From: an uncultured Vampirovibrio sp. | Lineage (GTDB): Bacteria > Cyanobacteriota > Vampirovibrionia > Gastranaerophilales > Gastranaerophilaceae | DNA length: 64,000 nt | Direction: 5' to 3' | Assembly: GCA_910584405.1 (NCBI GenBank) | Contig: CAJUAL010000006.1 | Span: 62,001 to 126,000 of the forward strand | Shown here: one piece after another, positions 15,978 to 24,160 of the stretch | Layout of the letters: each line of letters starts with the position of its first letter | Numbering within the stretch: the stretch's first letter is position 1 | The notes under the pieces: model-generated | Seen by the model: the letters and a program-made list of their open reading frames with translations, nothing else | Databases searched by the model: none | Told to the model about the DNA's origin: nothing | Position numbers and translations under genes: made by a program

Positions 15978-16367
15978 ATGAACAGAAAATCAATAATTAC
16001 TATTCTTTCTATACTTATTTTGCCGATTTTGGCGTTTTGGGGCTTAACGTTTAACAAATCTGATTCAATTGTTGCTCAAGCAAGCGGAAAACCTCAGATT
16101 ATTAAATTCTCATCAACTATGTGTATGGAATGTCAGGAGGTTGAAAAAGTATTTAAAGAAGTTCTTCCAAAATACCGTGACAAGGTTGATTATACTTCTA
16201 TCACGGTTGACAGTAGAGATGATATGAAAAATAATATGATAAAAAAATATAATGTAACTTTAGTTCCGACAATTATTATGTTAAATTCTGACGGAACTCA
16301 GTATAAAAGAATTGAATCTGCTATACCGAAAGAACAGTTAGAACAATGTATTCAGGGGCTTAAATAA
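15978..16367 (+). CDS. membrane-anchored thioredoxin-like protein
   Basis: A 129-residue thioredoxin-fold protein with an N-terminal signal anchor (IITILSILILPILAFWGL). The active site is CMEC (in SSTMCMECQEVEKVF) and the cis-Pro loop is TLVPT. The fold ends with KEQLEQCIQGL. It would work on the periplasmic side, receiving electrons from the CcdA-like protein whose ATG overlaps its stop codon by one base. The role is likely disulphide reduction in envelope proteins or cytochrome maturation. The good RBS GGAGG precedes it. Confidence 0.88.
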   Translation: MNRKSIITILSILILPILAFWGLTFNKSDSIVAQASGKPQIIKFSSTMCMECQEVEKVFKEVLPKYRDKVDYTSITVDSRDDMKNNMIKKYNVTLVPTIIMLNSDGTQYKRIESAIPKEQLEQCIQGLK

Positions 16368-17065
16368 TGGAAAATTTAACACAATTATTCTCAAGTCAAA
16401 CAAGTATTTTTCTTCTGTTTGGGGCATCGTTTTTAGGCGGTTTGATTTCGTCAATTTCTCCGTGTTCGTTATCAATGCTTCCTCTAATTATCGGCTATAT
16501 TGGCGGGTTTAGTGAAGAAAAACCGTTAAAAACACTGGTTCAGATGATATTTTTTGTAATAGGTACAGGTATCGTATTTTCCATAATCGGTGCAATATGT
16601 GCTGTTACGGGAAAAATGTTTGTCGGTAATCCTTATTTTGCTTTAATTGTTGCGTCAATAATTATGATTATGGCATTAAAAATTCTAGGTGTTATTGAAT
16701 TTGAACTTCCTGTTATGATTAAGGAAATTCCGCAAAACAAAGCAAATAACGAATTTCTATATCCGATATTATTAGGTGCTGTTTTTGCGCTTATCGGAAC
16801 CCCTTGTTCTACACCGATTTTAGCAAGTATAATGGCGTTTGCGTCAATTTCTGCTAAAATTAGTCAGGCTATTTTAATGCTGTTCCTATTCTCGATAGGA
16901 CAGGGTTTAATCTTTATCGTTGCAGGGTTCATAACAGCTAAGGTTAAGACTAATCCTAAGTTTTACGAATTTTCTGAAAAGATGATGAAATTTAGCGGAT
17001 TTTTGTTGTTGCTGGTGTCTTTATATATTTTTTATAAGATTTTCGGCGCAGTCCTTGTAAAATAA
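16367..17065 (+). CDS. CcdA/DsbD-type thiol-disulphide transmembrane protein
   Basis: Moves reducing equivalents from cytosolic thioredoxin across the inner membrane (232 residues, about six TM helices). The two paired cysteines lie in the typical contexts SISPCSLSMLPLI (TM1) and LIGTPCSTPILA (TM4). It forms a two-gene unit with the preceding thioredoxin-like gene, which is the presumed electron acceptor. Since so many prepilins here carry cysteines, a role in envelope disulphide balance is attractive but inferred. Confidence 0.9.
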   Translation: MENLTQLFSSQTSIFLLFGASFLGGLISSISPCSLSMLPLIIGYIGGFSEEKPLKTLVQMIFFVIGTGIVFSIIGAICAVTGKMFVGNPYFALIVASIIMIMALKILGVIEFELPVMIKEIPQNKANNEFLYPILLGAVFALIGTPCSTPILASIMAFASISAKISQAILMLFLFSIGQGLIFIVAGFITAKVKTNPKFYEFSEKMMKFSGFLLLLVSLYIFYKIFGAVLVK

Positions 17066-17121
17066 CCTTGCATATTGTATTATCCTAATAGGGATTAGTA
17101 CGGATATTAAGGAGTGAATAA

Positions 17122-17586
17122 ATGAAAACTTTTGAAGGACAGTTAACAACTACAGCTGATGATAAATTTTGTATAATTATTTCAAGATTTAACGATTTTA
17201 TCGGTTCAAAATTATTATCAGGAGCAATAGATGAGTTGAGAAGACACGGTGTATCAGAAGATAATATTGACGTTGTTAAGGTTCCCGGGGCTTTTGAAAT
17301 TCCTGTTATTGCCCAAAAGTTTGCTAAGACAAATAAATACAGTGCAATTATCACGTTAGGTGCTGTTATTAAAGGTTCAACACCTCATTTTGATTATGTA
17401 TCGGCTGAAGTATCAAAAGGGGTTGCTCAAGTAAGTCTTCAAACAGGTGTTCCTGTTATATTCGGCGTATTAACAACCGATAATATCGAACAGGCAATTG
17501 AACGTGCCGGTACAAAAGCGGGTAATAAAGGTTCAGATGCAGCAAAAACCGCAATCGAAATGGCAAATCTTGTTAAATTAGTTTAA
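17122..17586 (+). CDS. ribH: 6,7-dimethyl-8-ribityllumazine synthase
   Basis: The penultimate riboflavin biosynthesis enzyme, of typical size (154 residues). It shows [19 protein letters not shown], the VPGAFEIPV loop, the phosphate-binding [14 protein letters not shown] and the catalytic His context of the family, then [17 protein letters not shown]. No other rib gene is adjacent, and no FMN riboswitch was recognised upstream. Confidence 0.96.
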   Translation: MKTFEGQLTTTADDKFCIIISRFNDFIGSKLLSGAIDELRRHGVSEDNIDVVKVPGAFEIPVIAQKFAKTNKYSAIITLGAVIKGSTPHFDYVSAEVSKGVAQVSLQTGVPVIFGVLTTDNIEQAIERAGTKAGNKGSDAAKTAIEMANLVKLV

Positions 17587-17629
17587 TTATTTTAATCGTT
17601 TTTTAGCATTATGGAAAAGGAGTAAATGT

Positions 17630-18532
17630 ATGGCAGAAGTAATTACCGAATACAGAAATGAGAATACAAAAGACATTGATTTGTTATCAACTATTGATAT
17701 GGTTCGTAAGATGAACGAAGAGGATTTGATAGTTGCAAAAGTTGTTGGAGATGAAGCTGCCAATATTGCTGCTGCTGTGGATATGATTGCAAAAGCGTTT
17801 TTAAAAGGCGGAAGATTATTTTACTTTGGCGCAGGAACTTCAGGAAGATTAGGTGTTTTAGATGCATCAGAATGCCCTCCGACATTCAGTGTTGACCCGT
17901 CAATGGTTCAAGGTGTAATTGCAGGAGGTGAAACAGCCTTATTAACCGCGGTTGAGGGTGCAGAAGATAATTTTTCAGATGGTAAACGAGATGCTAAAGT
18001 TTTAACGGATAAAGATGTTTGTGTTGTTATTTCAGCAAGCGGTAATCCTAAGTATTTATTAGGTGTGTTAGAGCAGGCTGATGAAGTCGGTGCTGTAACA
18101 ATTGCTGTTACATGTAACTCTAAAGGGCAAATAGCACAAGACGCCGGACACGTAATCTGTGCTGAAGTCGGTCCTGAAGTTATTGCAGGTTCAAGCAGGT
18201 TAAAAGCAGGTACTGCACAAAAAATGATTCTTAATATGTTATCAACAGGTGCTATGATTAAAATTGGTAAAACCTATGAAAACTTTATGATAGATTTAAA
18301 AGCGGTTAATGAAAAATTAAAAGACCGCGCAATAAGAATAGTTTCTCAAATTGCACAGGTAACTCACAGCGAAGCTTTAGCTTCATTATTGAAATGTGAT
18401 TGGGAGATTAAAACCGCAATTATAATGATTACAAACAAAGTTGATGCGGATAGTGCAAGGTTGGAATTAAAGAAATTTGGCGGAGTGTTAAGAAGACTTC
18501 TTAACAGTTCCGAAAAAACAGGAGGAGTATAA
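17630..18532 (+). CDS. murQ: N-acetylmuramic acid 6-phosphate etherase
   Basis: Cleaves MurNAc-6-phosphate to GlcNAc-6-phosphate and lactate during peptidoglycan recycling. The 300-residue product has the SIS-domain signature GRLFYFGAGTSGRLGVLDASECPPTFS and the conserved GPEVIAGSSRLKAGTAQKMILNML. Size is normal. A strong RBS (AAAGGAG) is present. It is followed 2 nt later by gpsA, forming a run of cotranscribed metabolic genes. Confidence 0.96.
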   Translation: MAEVITEYRNENTKDIDLLSTIDMVRKMNEEDLIVAKVVGDEAANIAAAVDMIAKAFLKGGRLFYFGAGTSGRLGVLDASECPPTFSVDPSMVQGVIAGGETALLTAVEGAEDNFSDGKRDAKVLTDKDVCVVISASGNPKYLLGVLEQADEVGAVTIAVTCNSKGQIAQDAGHVICAEVGPEVIAGSSRLKAGTAQKMILNMLSTGAMIKIGKTYENFMIDLKAVNEKLKDRAIRIVSQIAQVTHSEALASLLKCDWEIKTAIIMITNKVDADSARLELKKFGGVLRRLLNSSEKTGGV

Positions 18533-18534
18533 GT

Positions 18535-19536
18535 ATGAAATTAACGGTTTTGGGAGCAGGATGCTGGGGGCTTACTTTAGCTTGGCTTTTAACAAATAAT
18601 TTTGATGATATAACAGTTTGGGGAAGAGCACAGGATTTATCGGAAGATTTAATCAAAAATAAACACTGCTCAAAACCTTTGGAAGTCCAGTTAGACAGTA
18701 AAATTGAGATTACATCGGATTTGGCCGAAGCCATAAAAGATGCGGATATTATTTTATCTGTTGTTGCAACTTCAGGCACCCGTGATGTTTGTGAAAATCT
18801 TAAAAAAGCAGGCATTAAATCTCAACAGGTTCTTGTAAATGCGTCAAAAGGTATTGAATTACCGTCATTGATGAGAATGTCAGAAGTTATTAAAGATGTT
18901 TTACCTGAACAAAAACTTGTTATACTTTCAGGTCCGACACTTGCAAAAGAAGTTCTTCAAGGTAAACCTACAGCAGCTTGTGTTGCGTGTGAAGATATTG
19001 AAACTGCTGAATTTGTACAGAAAGCTTGCAATGTTCCTAGCAAATTTAGATTATATACAAATACCGATGTTATCGGGGTTGAGCTTGGCGGAAGTTTGAA
19101 AAACGTTATTGCGATTGCCTCAGGTTTTGCGCATACAATGGGCTTAGGTGATAATTGTTCGGGTACTTTGTTAACCCGCGGTATGGCAGAAGTTGTCAGA
19201 GTCAGTATTCAGCTTGGAGCAAATCCTTCAACCTTATACGGACTTTCAGGCATGGGCGATTTGATTGCAACTTGTTCTTCTCCGATGTCAAGAAATTACA
19301 CAGTCGGTTCAATGCTTGCAAAAGGTAAAAAGATTAATGATATTTTATCTGAGTTAGGTTCTGTTGCGGAAGGTGTTAAAACTTCTAAAGCCGTGTGCGA
19401 ATTAGCTAAAAAACTTGGTATAGAAGTTCCTGTATCATCTGCAATTTATGAGGCTGTTTATACGGATATTACACCGGAGGAACTTTTGTCAAAACTTATG
19501 AACAGAAAACTTAAAGAAGAAGAAAGATACGTATAA
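18535..19536 (+). CDS. gpsA: glycerol-3-phosphate dehydrogenase [NAD(P)+]
   Basis: Makes sn-glycerol 3-phosphate from dihydroxyacetone phosphate for phospholipid synthesis. The 333-residue product has the Rossmann motif LGAGCWGLTLAWLL, ILSGPTLAKEV, the catalytic Lys context GGSLKNVIAIASGF, and MAEVVR plus GLSGMGDLIATCSSPMSRN. Length is typical. It follows murQ with a gap of 2 nt. Confidence 0.96.
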   Translation: MKLTVLGAGCWGLTLAWLLTNNFDDITVWGRAQDLSEDLIKNKHCSKPLEVQLDSKIEITSDLAEAIKDADIILSVVATSGTRDVCENLKKAGIKSQQVLVNASKGIELPSLMRMSEVIKDVLPEQKLVILSGPTLAKEVLQGKPTAACVACEDIETAEFVQKACNVPSKFRLYTNTDVIGVELGGSLKNVIAIASGFAHTMGLGDNCSGTLLTRGMAEVVRVSIQLGANPSTLYGLSGMGDLIATCSSPMSRNYTVGSMLAKGKKINDILSELGSVAEGVKTSKAVCELAKKLGIEVPVSSAIYEAVYTDITPEELLSKLMNRKLKEEERYV

Positions 19537-19540
19537 TATT

Positions 19541-20467
19541 ATGAAATTTGCTGTAAGATATTTAAAAAATACATATTATCCTTTGAATGTGCCTGAAAAT
19601 GTCAAACTGGAAGACGGACAGATGGTTATTGTCAGAACAGAAAAAGGAGAAGAAGCTTTAAAAGTTTTTCTTGTAAATTCGCAAATTGAAAAATTATGGG
19701 AAAAAGCAAAGCAAAAACCTGATCCGCTTCCGCTTGTAAGAGTTATGTCGCAAAGGGATATTCAGGTTCTTGACGATATTAAAAAAGAAGAAGTTGAAGC
19801 ATTTTTTAAATGTCAGGCTCTTGTTAAACAGCATAAATTATCTATGAATCTTGTTCAATGCAGAATTACATTTGACAGACGCAAGATAACTTTTTATTAT
19901 ACAGCACCTGAAAGAGTAGACTTTAGGGCACTTTTGAAAGATTTGACCCAAACCTTTACTAGAGTAAGAATTGATTTACGTCATATCGGGGTTAGGGACG
20001 AAACCTCAATATTAGAAGGTGTCGGAATTTGCGGACAGCCGTTTTGCTGTTCAAGTTTTTTGAGAAAATTTGCGACAATTAACGTAAAATTGGCAAAAGA
20101 TCAGGGTATGCCTATTGCTCCCGGTAAAATTTCAGGTACTTGCGGAAGACTTTTGTGCTGTTTGACGTATGAATATTCAAATTATATTGAAGCCGCAAAA
20201 GGTATGCCACCTGTAGGCTCTTCTGTTATGACAACCGAAGGCTTAGGGAAAGTTTGCTATCTTCAATTTATGAGCGGAAAAGTTGCTGTCAAAATGGAAG
20301 ACGGTAAGACCAAAGAGTTTGATAAAAATGATATTGAAATGGTTGATGCGGATGTTAACGTAGAAATCGATGTTCCTGCTATAAACAACTATACGGATGA
20401 AGATAGTTCAAGTATTGATATTAAACAGCTTGAAGATGACAGAAACAGCTCAACAGGTAATATTTAA
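19541..20467 (+). CDS. PSP1/RicT-family protein
   Basis: A 308-residue member of the PSP1 C-terminal domain family (RicT/YaaT). In Bacillus RicT joins RicA and RicF in an Fe-S complex that assists RNase Y-dependent mRNA processing. The N-terminal half carries the PSP1 domain (MVIVRTEKGEEALKV...TFYYTAPERVDFRALLKDL). The conserved cysteines appear as CGQPFCCSSFL and CGRLLCCLTYE. The tail is acidic and variable. It follows gpsA by 4 nt and is probably in the same operon. No RicA or RicF is seen here. Confidence 0.88.
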   Translation: MKFAVRYLKNTYYPLNVPENVKLEDGQMVIVRTEKGEEALKVFLVNSQIEKLWEKAKQKPDPLPLVRVMSQRDIQVLDDIKKEEVEAFFKCQALVKQHKLSMNLVQCRITFDRRKITFYYTAPERVDFRALLKDLTQTFTRVRIDLRHIGVRDETSILEGVGICGQPFCCSSFLRKFATINVKLAKDQGMPIAPGKISGTCGRLLCCLTYEYSNYIEAAKGMPPVGSSVMTTEGLGKVCYLQFMSGKVAVKMEDGKTKEFDKNDIEMVDADVNVEIDVPAINNYTDEDSSSIDIKQLEDDRNSSTGNI

Positions 20468-20469
20468 TT

Positions 20470-21213
20470 TTATTTACCTCTTAAAAAATCATACCAGTAA
20501 TCACCTTTTCCGTCAGGGCTTTTGTTTTTTAAAGCAAAATATGCACAAGTGTGAGCAATATTTGTCATTGAAGAATTACAATATTGGGCAATTTCAGTAT
20601 CAGTTGTTAAATTCTTACTGAGATTGTACGCTTCCCTACCCGTATAAGGAATAACTGCATTATCTTCTGTAAAAACAAATACAAATCTGTCTACACCCCA
20701 CTTATTTGGCTTATTTTTACCATTTATATCAACACAAATTTTGGGGCCAAAATCTACGTTATAATACACTGCAACATCGTCCATTACATAATCTCTTCCA
20801 ACCATATCCGTAAATACAATCGAGCGATCGCAAGGGTATGAATCAATGAATTTATTATTTATATTCAGGTTTTTAATGTTGTATTTTGTATCATATGCTC
20901 TGGAACCAAGCCCTGTAGCTTGGCTTACACCCTTAAAATATGACATAAAAAGTTTTAGAGATTCTGTAGAATCCCATATCGTTGAATCGGACTTATCTTC
21001 TGCAATAGAATCCTGATAATCTCGAAAGGGCATATCTGTCTGAGCATAAAAATTGCGAGCTGCCTGATTAAGTTCTGAATAAGTCTTCATAAACTGAGAT
21101 TGCAATTTCTTACCGCGTAAATGGTTATTTAATACAGGAATAGTCATAGCTGCAACTACACCTATTATTCCAAGTGTTATTAACGTTTCTGCAAGTGTAA
21201 ATGCCTTCTTCAT
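20470..21213 (-). CDS. prepilin-like protein (pair 3)
   Basis: About 247 residues starting MKKAFTLAETLITLGIIG. The start at 21213 is chosen because AGGAGA precedes it and the leader matches the other short ones; the upstream in-frame extension would run into the operator. The C-terminal domain has CVDINGKNKPNKWGVDRFVFVFTEDNAVIPYTG, four or more cysteines, and ends LKNKSPDGKGDYWYDFLRGK, very similar to the prepilin at 5891-6631. It is convergent with the RicT-like gene (2-nt gap) and divergent from the HTH gene at 21276. Confidence 0.86.
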   Translation of the reverse strand: MKKAFTLAETLITLGIIGVVAAMTIPVLNNHLRGKKLQSQFMKTYSELNQAARNFYAQTDMPFRDYQDSIAEDKSDSTIWDSTESLKLFMSYFKGVSQATGLGSRAYDTKYNIKNLNINNKFIDSYPCDRSIVFTDMVGRDYVMDDVAVYYNVDFGPKICVDINGKNKPNKWGVDRFVFVFTEDNAVIPYTGREAYNLSKNLTTDTEIAQYCNSSMTNIAHTCAYFALKNKSPDGKGDYWYDFLRGK

Positions 21214-21224
21214 TTTTTCTCCTT

Positions 21225-21264
21225 TTGCTAGTGTCACTAGTTGTATTAATTGCTAGTGTAGCAA
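21225..21264. promoter_or_regulatory. double palindromic operator (pair 3)
   Basis: Only 62 bp separate the two start codons. The region contains CTAGTG, T, CACTAG (21228-21240) and TTGCTA, GTG, TAGCAA (21250-21264), both perfect inverted repeats. They share the 10-mer TTGCTAGTGT at 21225 and 21250. Promoters for both genes must overlap these sites; a candidate for the prepilin is TTGTTT, 17 nt, TACAAC on the minus strand. The sequence is unrelated to the operators of pairs 1 and 2. Confidence 0.7.
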
Positions 21265-21275
21265 ACAATTTAAAA

Positions 21276-21488
21276 ATGAACAAGGAATATTTACAAAAAT
21301 TTGCAAACAACTTAAAACGTCTGAGAAAAGAAAAAGGATTAACTCAAGATGATTTAGCCACAGACGGAATTTCTCGTTCAATGGTAAGCTTAATTGAGAT
21401 AGCTAGAACTGACTTAACCGTTTCAAAAGTTAAGCTAATAGCGGATACCTTAGGGGTAACACCAAAGGATTTGTTCGATTTTGAATAA
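21276..21488 (+). CDS. XRE-family HTH regulator divergent from a prepilin (pair 3)
   Basis: A 70-residue single-domain HTH_3 protein: LQKFANNLKRLRKEKGLTQDDLATDGISRSMVSLIEIARTDLTVSKVKLIADTLGVTPKDLFDFE. The ATG at 21276 is chosen because the upstream extension reads through the operator and is a hydrophobic artefact. No Shine-Dalgarno is visible, which suggests a leaderless mRNA. The protein has nothing but the DNA-binding domain, so signals that relieve repression must act on it indirectly or through its level. Confidence 0.85.
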   Translation: MNKEYLQKFANNLKRLRKEKGLTQDDLATDGISRSMVSLIEIARTDLTVSKVKLIADTLGVTPKDLFDFE

Positions 21489-21758
21489 TTAATTATTTTG
21501 GCAATTATCAATATTTTTATATTTATAGTAAAGCGTCATATCTGTTCCAACCAGAATAAAATTCAATAAATAAAGATAAATTACATTGTCCGGCGCATAT
21601 AAAATATGATGAAGCATGCCAAGAATATAACCTATTTCAACAAGCCACAAAAACAAAATACTTTTGCCTTTAACTTCTTTTGTTTTATATGTTTTCATAA
21701 CCTGAAACGGCCAACTTGCACCAAAACACAACATCATTCCTGCTTCTAATACGCTCAT
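21489..21758 (-). CDS. SemiSWEET/PQ-loop-type small membrane protein
   Basis: An 89-residue protein with three predicted TM helices. The first contains a PQ-loop-like element, GASWPFQVMKTYKTKEVKGKS, with Pro-Phe-Gln in place of the usual Pro-Gln. This three-helix half-unit is the layout of bacterial SemiSWEET sugar transporters, which act as dimers. The start at 21758 has a GGAGG five bases upstream; longer in-frame starts do not. The substrate is unknown. Confidence 0.7.
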   Translation of the reverse strand: MSVLEAGMMLCFGASWPFQVMKTYKTKEVKGKSILFLWLVEIGYILGMLHHILYAPDNVIYLYLLNFILVGTDMTLYYKYKNIDNCQNN

Positions 21759-21855
21759 AACTTCCTCCATTAAATTTTTACACGGGGTTTCTGATTGAAG
21801 GAACCTCAAATATATATTAAATCAAACGTGAAAAATTACAACTTTATTAAAGATA

Positions 21856-21884
21856 AAAAGGCGGATTTTAAATATCCGCCTTTT
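21856..21884 (-). terminator. terminator of the minCDE operon
   Basis: AAAAGGCGGAT (21856-21866) pairs with ATCCGCCTTTT (21874-21884) over a 7-nt loop, two bases after the minE stop on the minus strand. The A-rich flank gives a U-tract in that direction. Confidence 0.75.
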
Positions 21885-21886
21885 GC

Positions 21887-22369
21887 TTATTCTTCGTTAG
21901 AATTTTCGTCGTTTTCTTCTATTTCTTCTTCATCGGAGCTTTCTTCTGAGGCTTCATCCTCTTCTTTATTTTCGTCTTCAGATGATTCTTCGGATTCCTC
22001 ATCAACGTCATCGTCATTCACATTATCTTCTTCTGTTTCTTCTTCGTCAGATTTTAATGCTTCTTCGATTTCAGCTTCATCTTTAGCTCTTATGACAGGA
22101 ATTGAAAGCATCAATGCCATTTGGTCGCCTTCCTGGTCGAAGTTTAATTCAAGAGCATCTTTGTCCATTTCAACGTATTTTGAAAGAAGTTCAACAAGTT
22201 CTCTTCTCATACGTTGCAAAAGTTCAGGCGTAAGATTTGTTCTGTCTTGCATTAAGACTACACGTAATCTGTTACAAGCAACTTCTTTTGCATTTTCTTC
22301 TTTTGATTCTGTTTGTTTAAACAGACTTAAAACTCTATTACATAATTCTTTTAAAATATTTTCGCTCAT
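21887..22369 (-). CDS. minE: cell division topological specificity factor MinE with long acidic tail
   Basis: Stimulates MinD ATPase and drives Min oscillation. The N-terminal 90 residues are a good MinE: NRLRVVLMQDRTNLTPELLQRMRRELVELLSKYVEMDKDALELNF. The product is 160 residues rather than the usual 85-100, because about 70 residues made almost only of Glu, Asp, Ser and Asn follow. The start at 22369 lies 1 nt from the minD stop and has GGAGAAG upstream; the extension to 22387 would overlap minD. The acidic tail is the odd feature and its role is unknown. Confidence 0.92.
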   Translation of the reverse strand: MSENILKELCNRVLSLFKQTESKEENAKEVACNRLRVVLMQDRTNLTPELLQRMRRELVELLSKYVEMDKDALELNFDQEGDQMALMLSIPVIRAKDEAEIEEALKSDEEETEEDNVNDDDVDEESEESSEDENKEEDEASEESSDEEEIEENDENSNEE

Positions 22370-22370
22370 T

Positions 22371-23186
22371 TTACTTCTCCTTACCAATCAGGTTAGAGAA
22401 GAATTTCTTAACTTTAGCAAGAACGCTTGTTTCTTCTTCAAGGTTTAAGAAAGGAACTTCTTCGCCCATAATTCTTTGTGCTACGTTACGGTAAGCCAAA
22501 CCTGCCAATGATTTTTCGTCATTAACAATCGGTTCACCTTTGTTTGTTGAAGTAATAATGCCTGTATCTTCAGGGATTATACCGATTAAATCTGCTGAAA
22601 GAATTTCAACAACATCTTCAACACTCATCATGTCGTTTGATTTGATAAGATTTGGTCTTACTCTGTTTAATAAAAGCTTGTAAGATTTAATTTCTTCTTT
22701 AGCTTCCAATAGTCCGATAATTCTATCAGCGTCACGAACTGCTGACATTTCAGGTGTTGTTACAACGATTGCTTCTGTAGCACCTGCAACAGCGTTTTGG
22801 AACCCTTGTTCAATACCTGCCGGACAGTCAACTAAAATAAAGTCAAAATCTTTTTTAAGTTTTTCACAAATATCTTTTAATTGTTCTTCTGTTACGGCTG
22901 ATTTATCTCTTGTTTGAGCTGCTGCAAGAAGACAAAGGTTAGGATTTTTCTTATCCTTAACAAGTGCTTGTTTTAATTTGCAGCGTTCTTCAACAACATC
23001 AACTATTGTGTATACAATTCTGTTTTCTAACCCTAATAAAAGGTCAAGATTTCTTAATCCCAAATCCGTATCTATCATTACAACTTTGTTGCCTGCTCTG
23101 GCTAGTGCTGTACCGATATTGGCGTTAGTTGTAGTTTTACCTACACCGCCTTTTCCGGATGTAATTACTATTACTCTACCAGTCAT
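22371..23186 (-). CDS. minD: septum site-determining ATPase MinD
   Basis: A membrane-cycling ATPase that carries MinC to the poles to block off-centre FtsZ rings. The 271-residue product has the deviant Walker A GKGGVGKTTTNANIG, DTDLGLRNLDLLLGLENR, and VDCPAGIEQGF. The C-terminus has an amphipathic membrane-targeting helix (LAKVKKFFSNLIGKEK). Strong RBS AAGGAGAT. Order minC-minD-minE. Confidence 0.97.
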   Translation of the reverse strand: MTGRVIVITSGKGGVGKTTTNANIGTALARAGNKVVMIDTDLGLRNLDLLLGLENRIVYTIVDVVEERCKLKQALVKDKKNPNLCLLAAAQTRDKSAVTEEQLKDICEKLKKDFDFILVDCPAGIEQGFQNAVAGATEAIVVTTPEMSAVRDADRIIGLLEAKEEIKSYKLLLNRVRPNLIKSNDMMSVEDVVEILSADLIGIIPEDTGIITSTNKGEPIVNDEKSLAGLAYRNVAQRIMGEEVPFLNLEEETSVLAKVKKFFSNLIGKEK

Positions 23187-23200
23187 TTATATTTATCTCC

Positions 23201-24031
23201 TTAATTTTCGTCGTGAATTTTTTTAATAACGATACTGCCTTTATAAGTGAAAGCTTCCTCAGGGACATATTCTGAAGATTTTTGAATATAAGGCAGGTTA
23301 ACTGTATCAGGTCTTCTTGCAAAAACTTCGCCAATTCTTATTTGAACAGGGTTAAGTTTTAATGCTCTGATTCTTGCAAAATTGTTACCGTCAGATCCTG
23401 CATGAGCAATTCCGCCCAAGATTCCCCAAACTGTTATATCACCTTTTGCTATGATTTCAGCTCCCGGATTAACATCCCCGATAACAATCAAGTTACCGTC
23501 TGAGGAAATGCTTTGTCCTGAACGTATTGTTTTTCTTAAGTATAATGTCGGAAGACTTTCTGCTTCATTAGCCTTGTCTTCATCATTTTTATGCACAACT
23601 TGTTCTAAAGGAACGTCATCGTGATGTATAACTTCTTTTATTTCTTCTTTTACGGGTTGTTCGCTTTCTTCTCCGAAAATATTATCAAGAGCAGCTGAAG
23701 TTTCTTCGCTTACTTCTTTTTCTTCAAAACTCGGAGCTTCTACCTCGTTTGTAAATTCTGAAATTTTAATATCTAAAGCTGTTGCAGATTCAAGTGTTTC
23801 TGTTGAACTTGTGCTGATAAATGCAAGTTGAGATTCCATTAATTCAACATGCGCTTTAATACTTGTTAATTCTGCTTGTGAAAGGTTAACCGAACCCAGT
23901 TTTAAACAAATATGTTTGCCTTTAGATTCAGGCATGTCTAAAACTCTTGAAAGCTCATAAATAATTTCAGAAGTCTTCTTAACATTGGCTAAATCAACGA
24001 TAAAGCCATTCTCTATGTATCCCTTATCCAT
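23201..24031 (-). CDS. minC: septum site-determining protein MinC
   Basis: An inhibitor of FtsZ assembly (276 residues). The C-terminal domain is clear: LYLRKTIRSGQSISSDGNLIVIGDVNPGAEIIAKGDITVWGILGGIAHAGSDGN, the right-handed beta-helix that binds MinD. The N-terminal 100 residues fit the MinC N domain (CLKLGSVNLSQAEL) and are joined by an acidic linker. It is the first gene of the operon; AAAGGG precedes the start. Confidence 0.93.
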   Translation of the reverse strand: MDKGYIENGFIVDLANVKKTSEIIYELSRVLDMPESKGKHICLKLGSVNLSQAELTSIKAHVELMESQLAFISTSSTETLESATALDIKISEFTNEVEAPSFEEKEVSEETSAALDNIFGEESEQPVKEEIKEVIHHDDVPLEQVVHKNDEDKANEAESLPTLYLRKTIRSGQSISSDGNLIVIGDVNPGAEIIAKGDITVWGILGGIAHAGSDGNNFARIRALKLNPVQIRIGEVFARRPDTVNLPYIQKSSEYVPEEAFTYKGSIVIKKIHDEN

Positions 24032-24129
24032 TTTTCCCTTTCTAAAATACGGCTACAATAGATAAGGTACATTAAACAATATAAGACTTCAAGAAATTGT
24101 TTAAGTTTTGTAATTAAACATTACAAAGC

Positions 24130-24156
24130 AAAGGCGGAGCCGAAGGCTCCGCCTTT
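24130..24156 (-). terminator. terminator of the transglycosylase-domain gene
   Basis: AAAGGCGGAGCC (24130-24141) pairs with GGCTCCGCCTTT (24145-24156). On the minus strand the loop reads CTTCGG, the stable UUCG tetraloop, which fixes the orientation to the gene ending at 24161. Confidence 0.85.
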
Positions 24157-24160
24157 ATTT

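Noticed and set aside
21795-22448. Long Ser-rich plus-strand frame opposite minE
   Set aside because: It is the complement of the Glu/Asp-rich minE tail (GAA/GAT read backwards as TTC/ATC and shifted to Ser codons), has no RBS and overlaps a solid minE gene.
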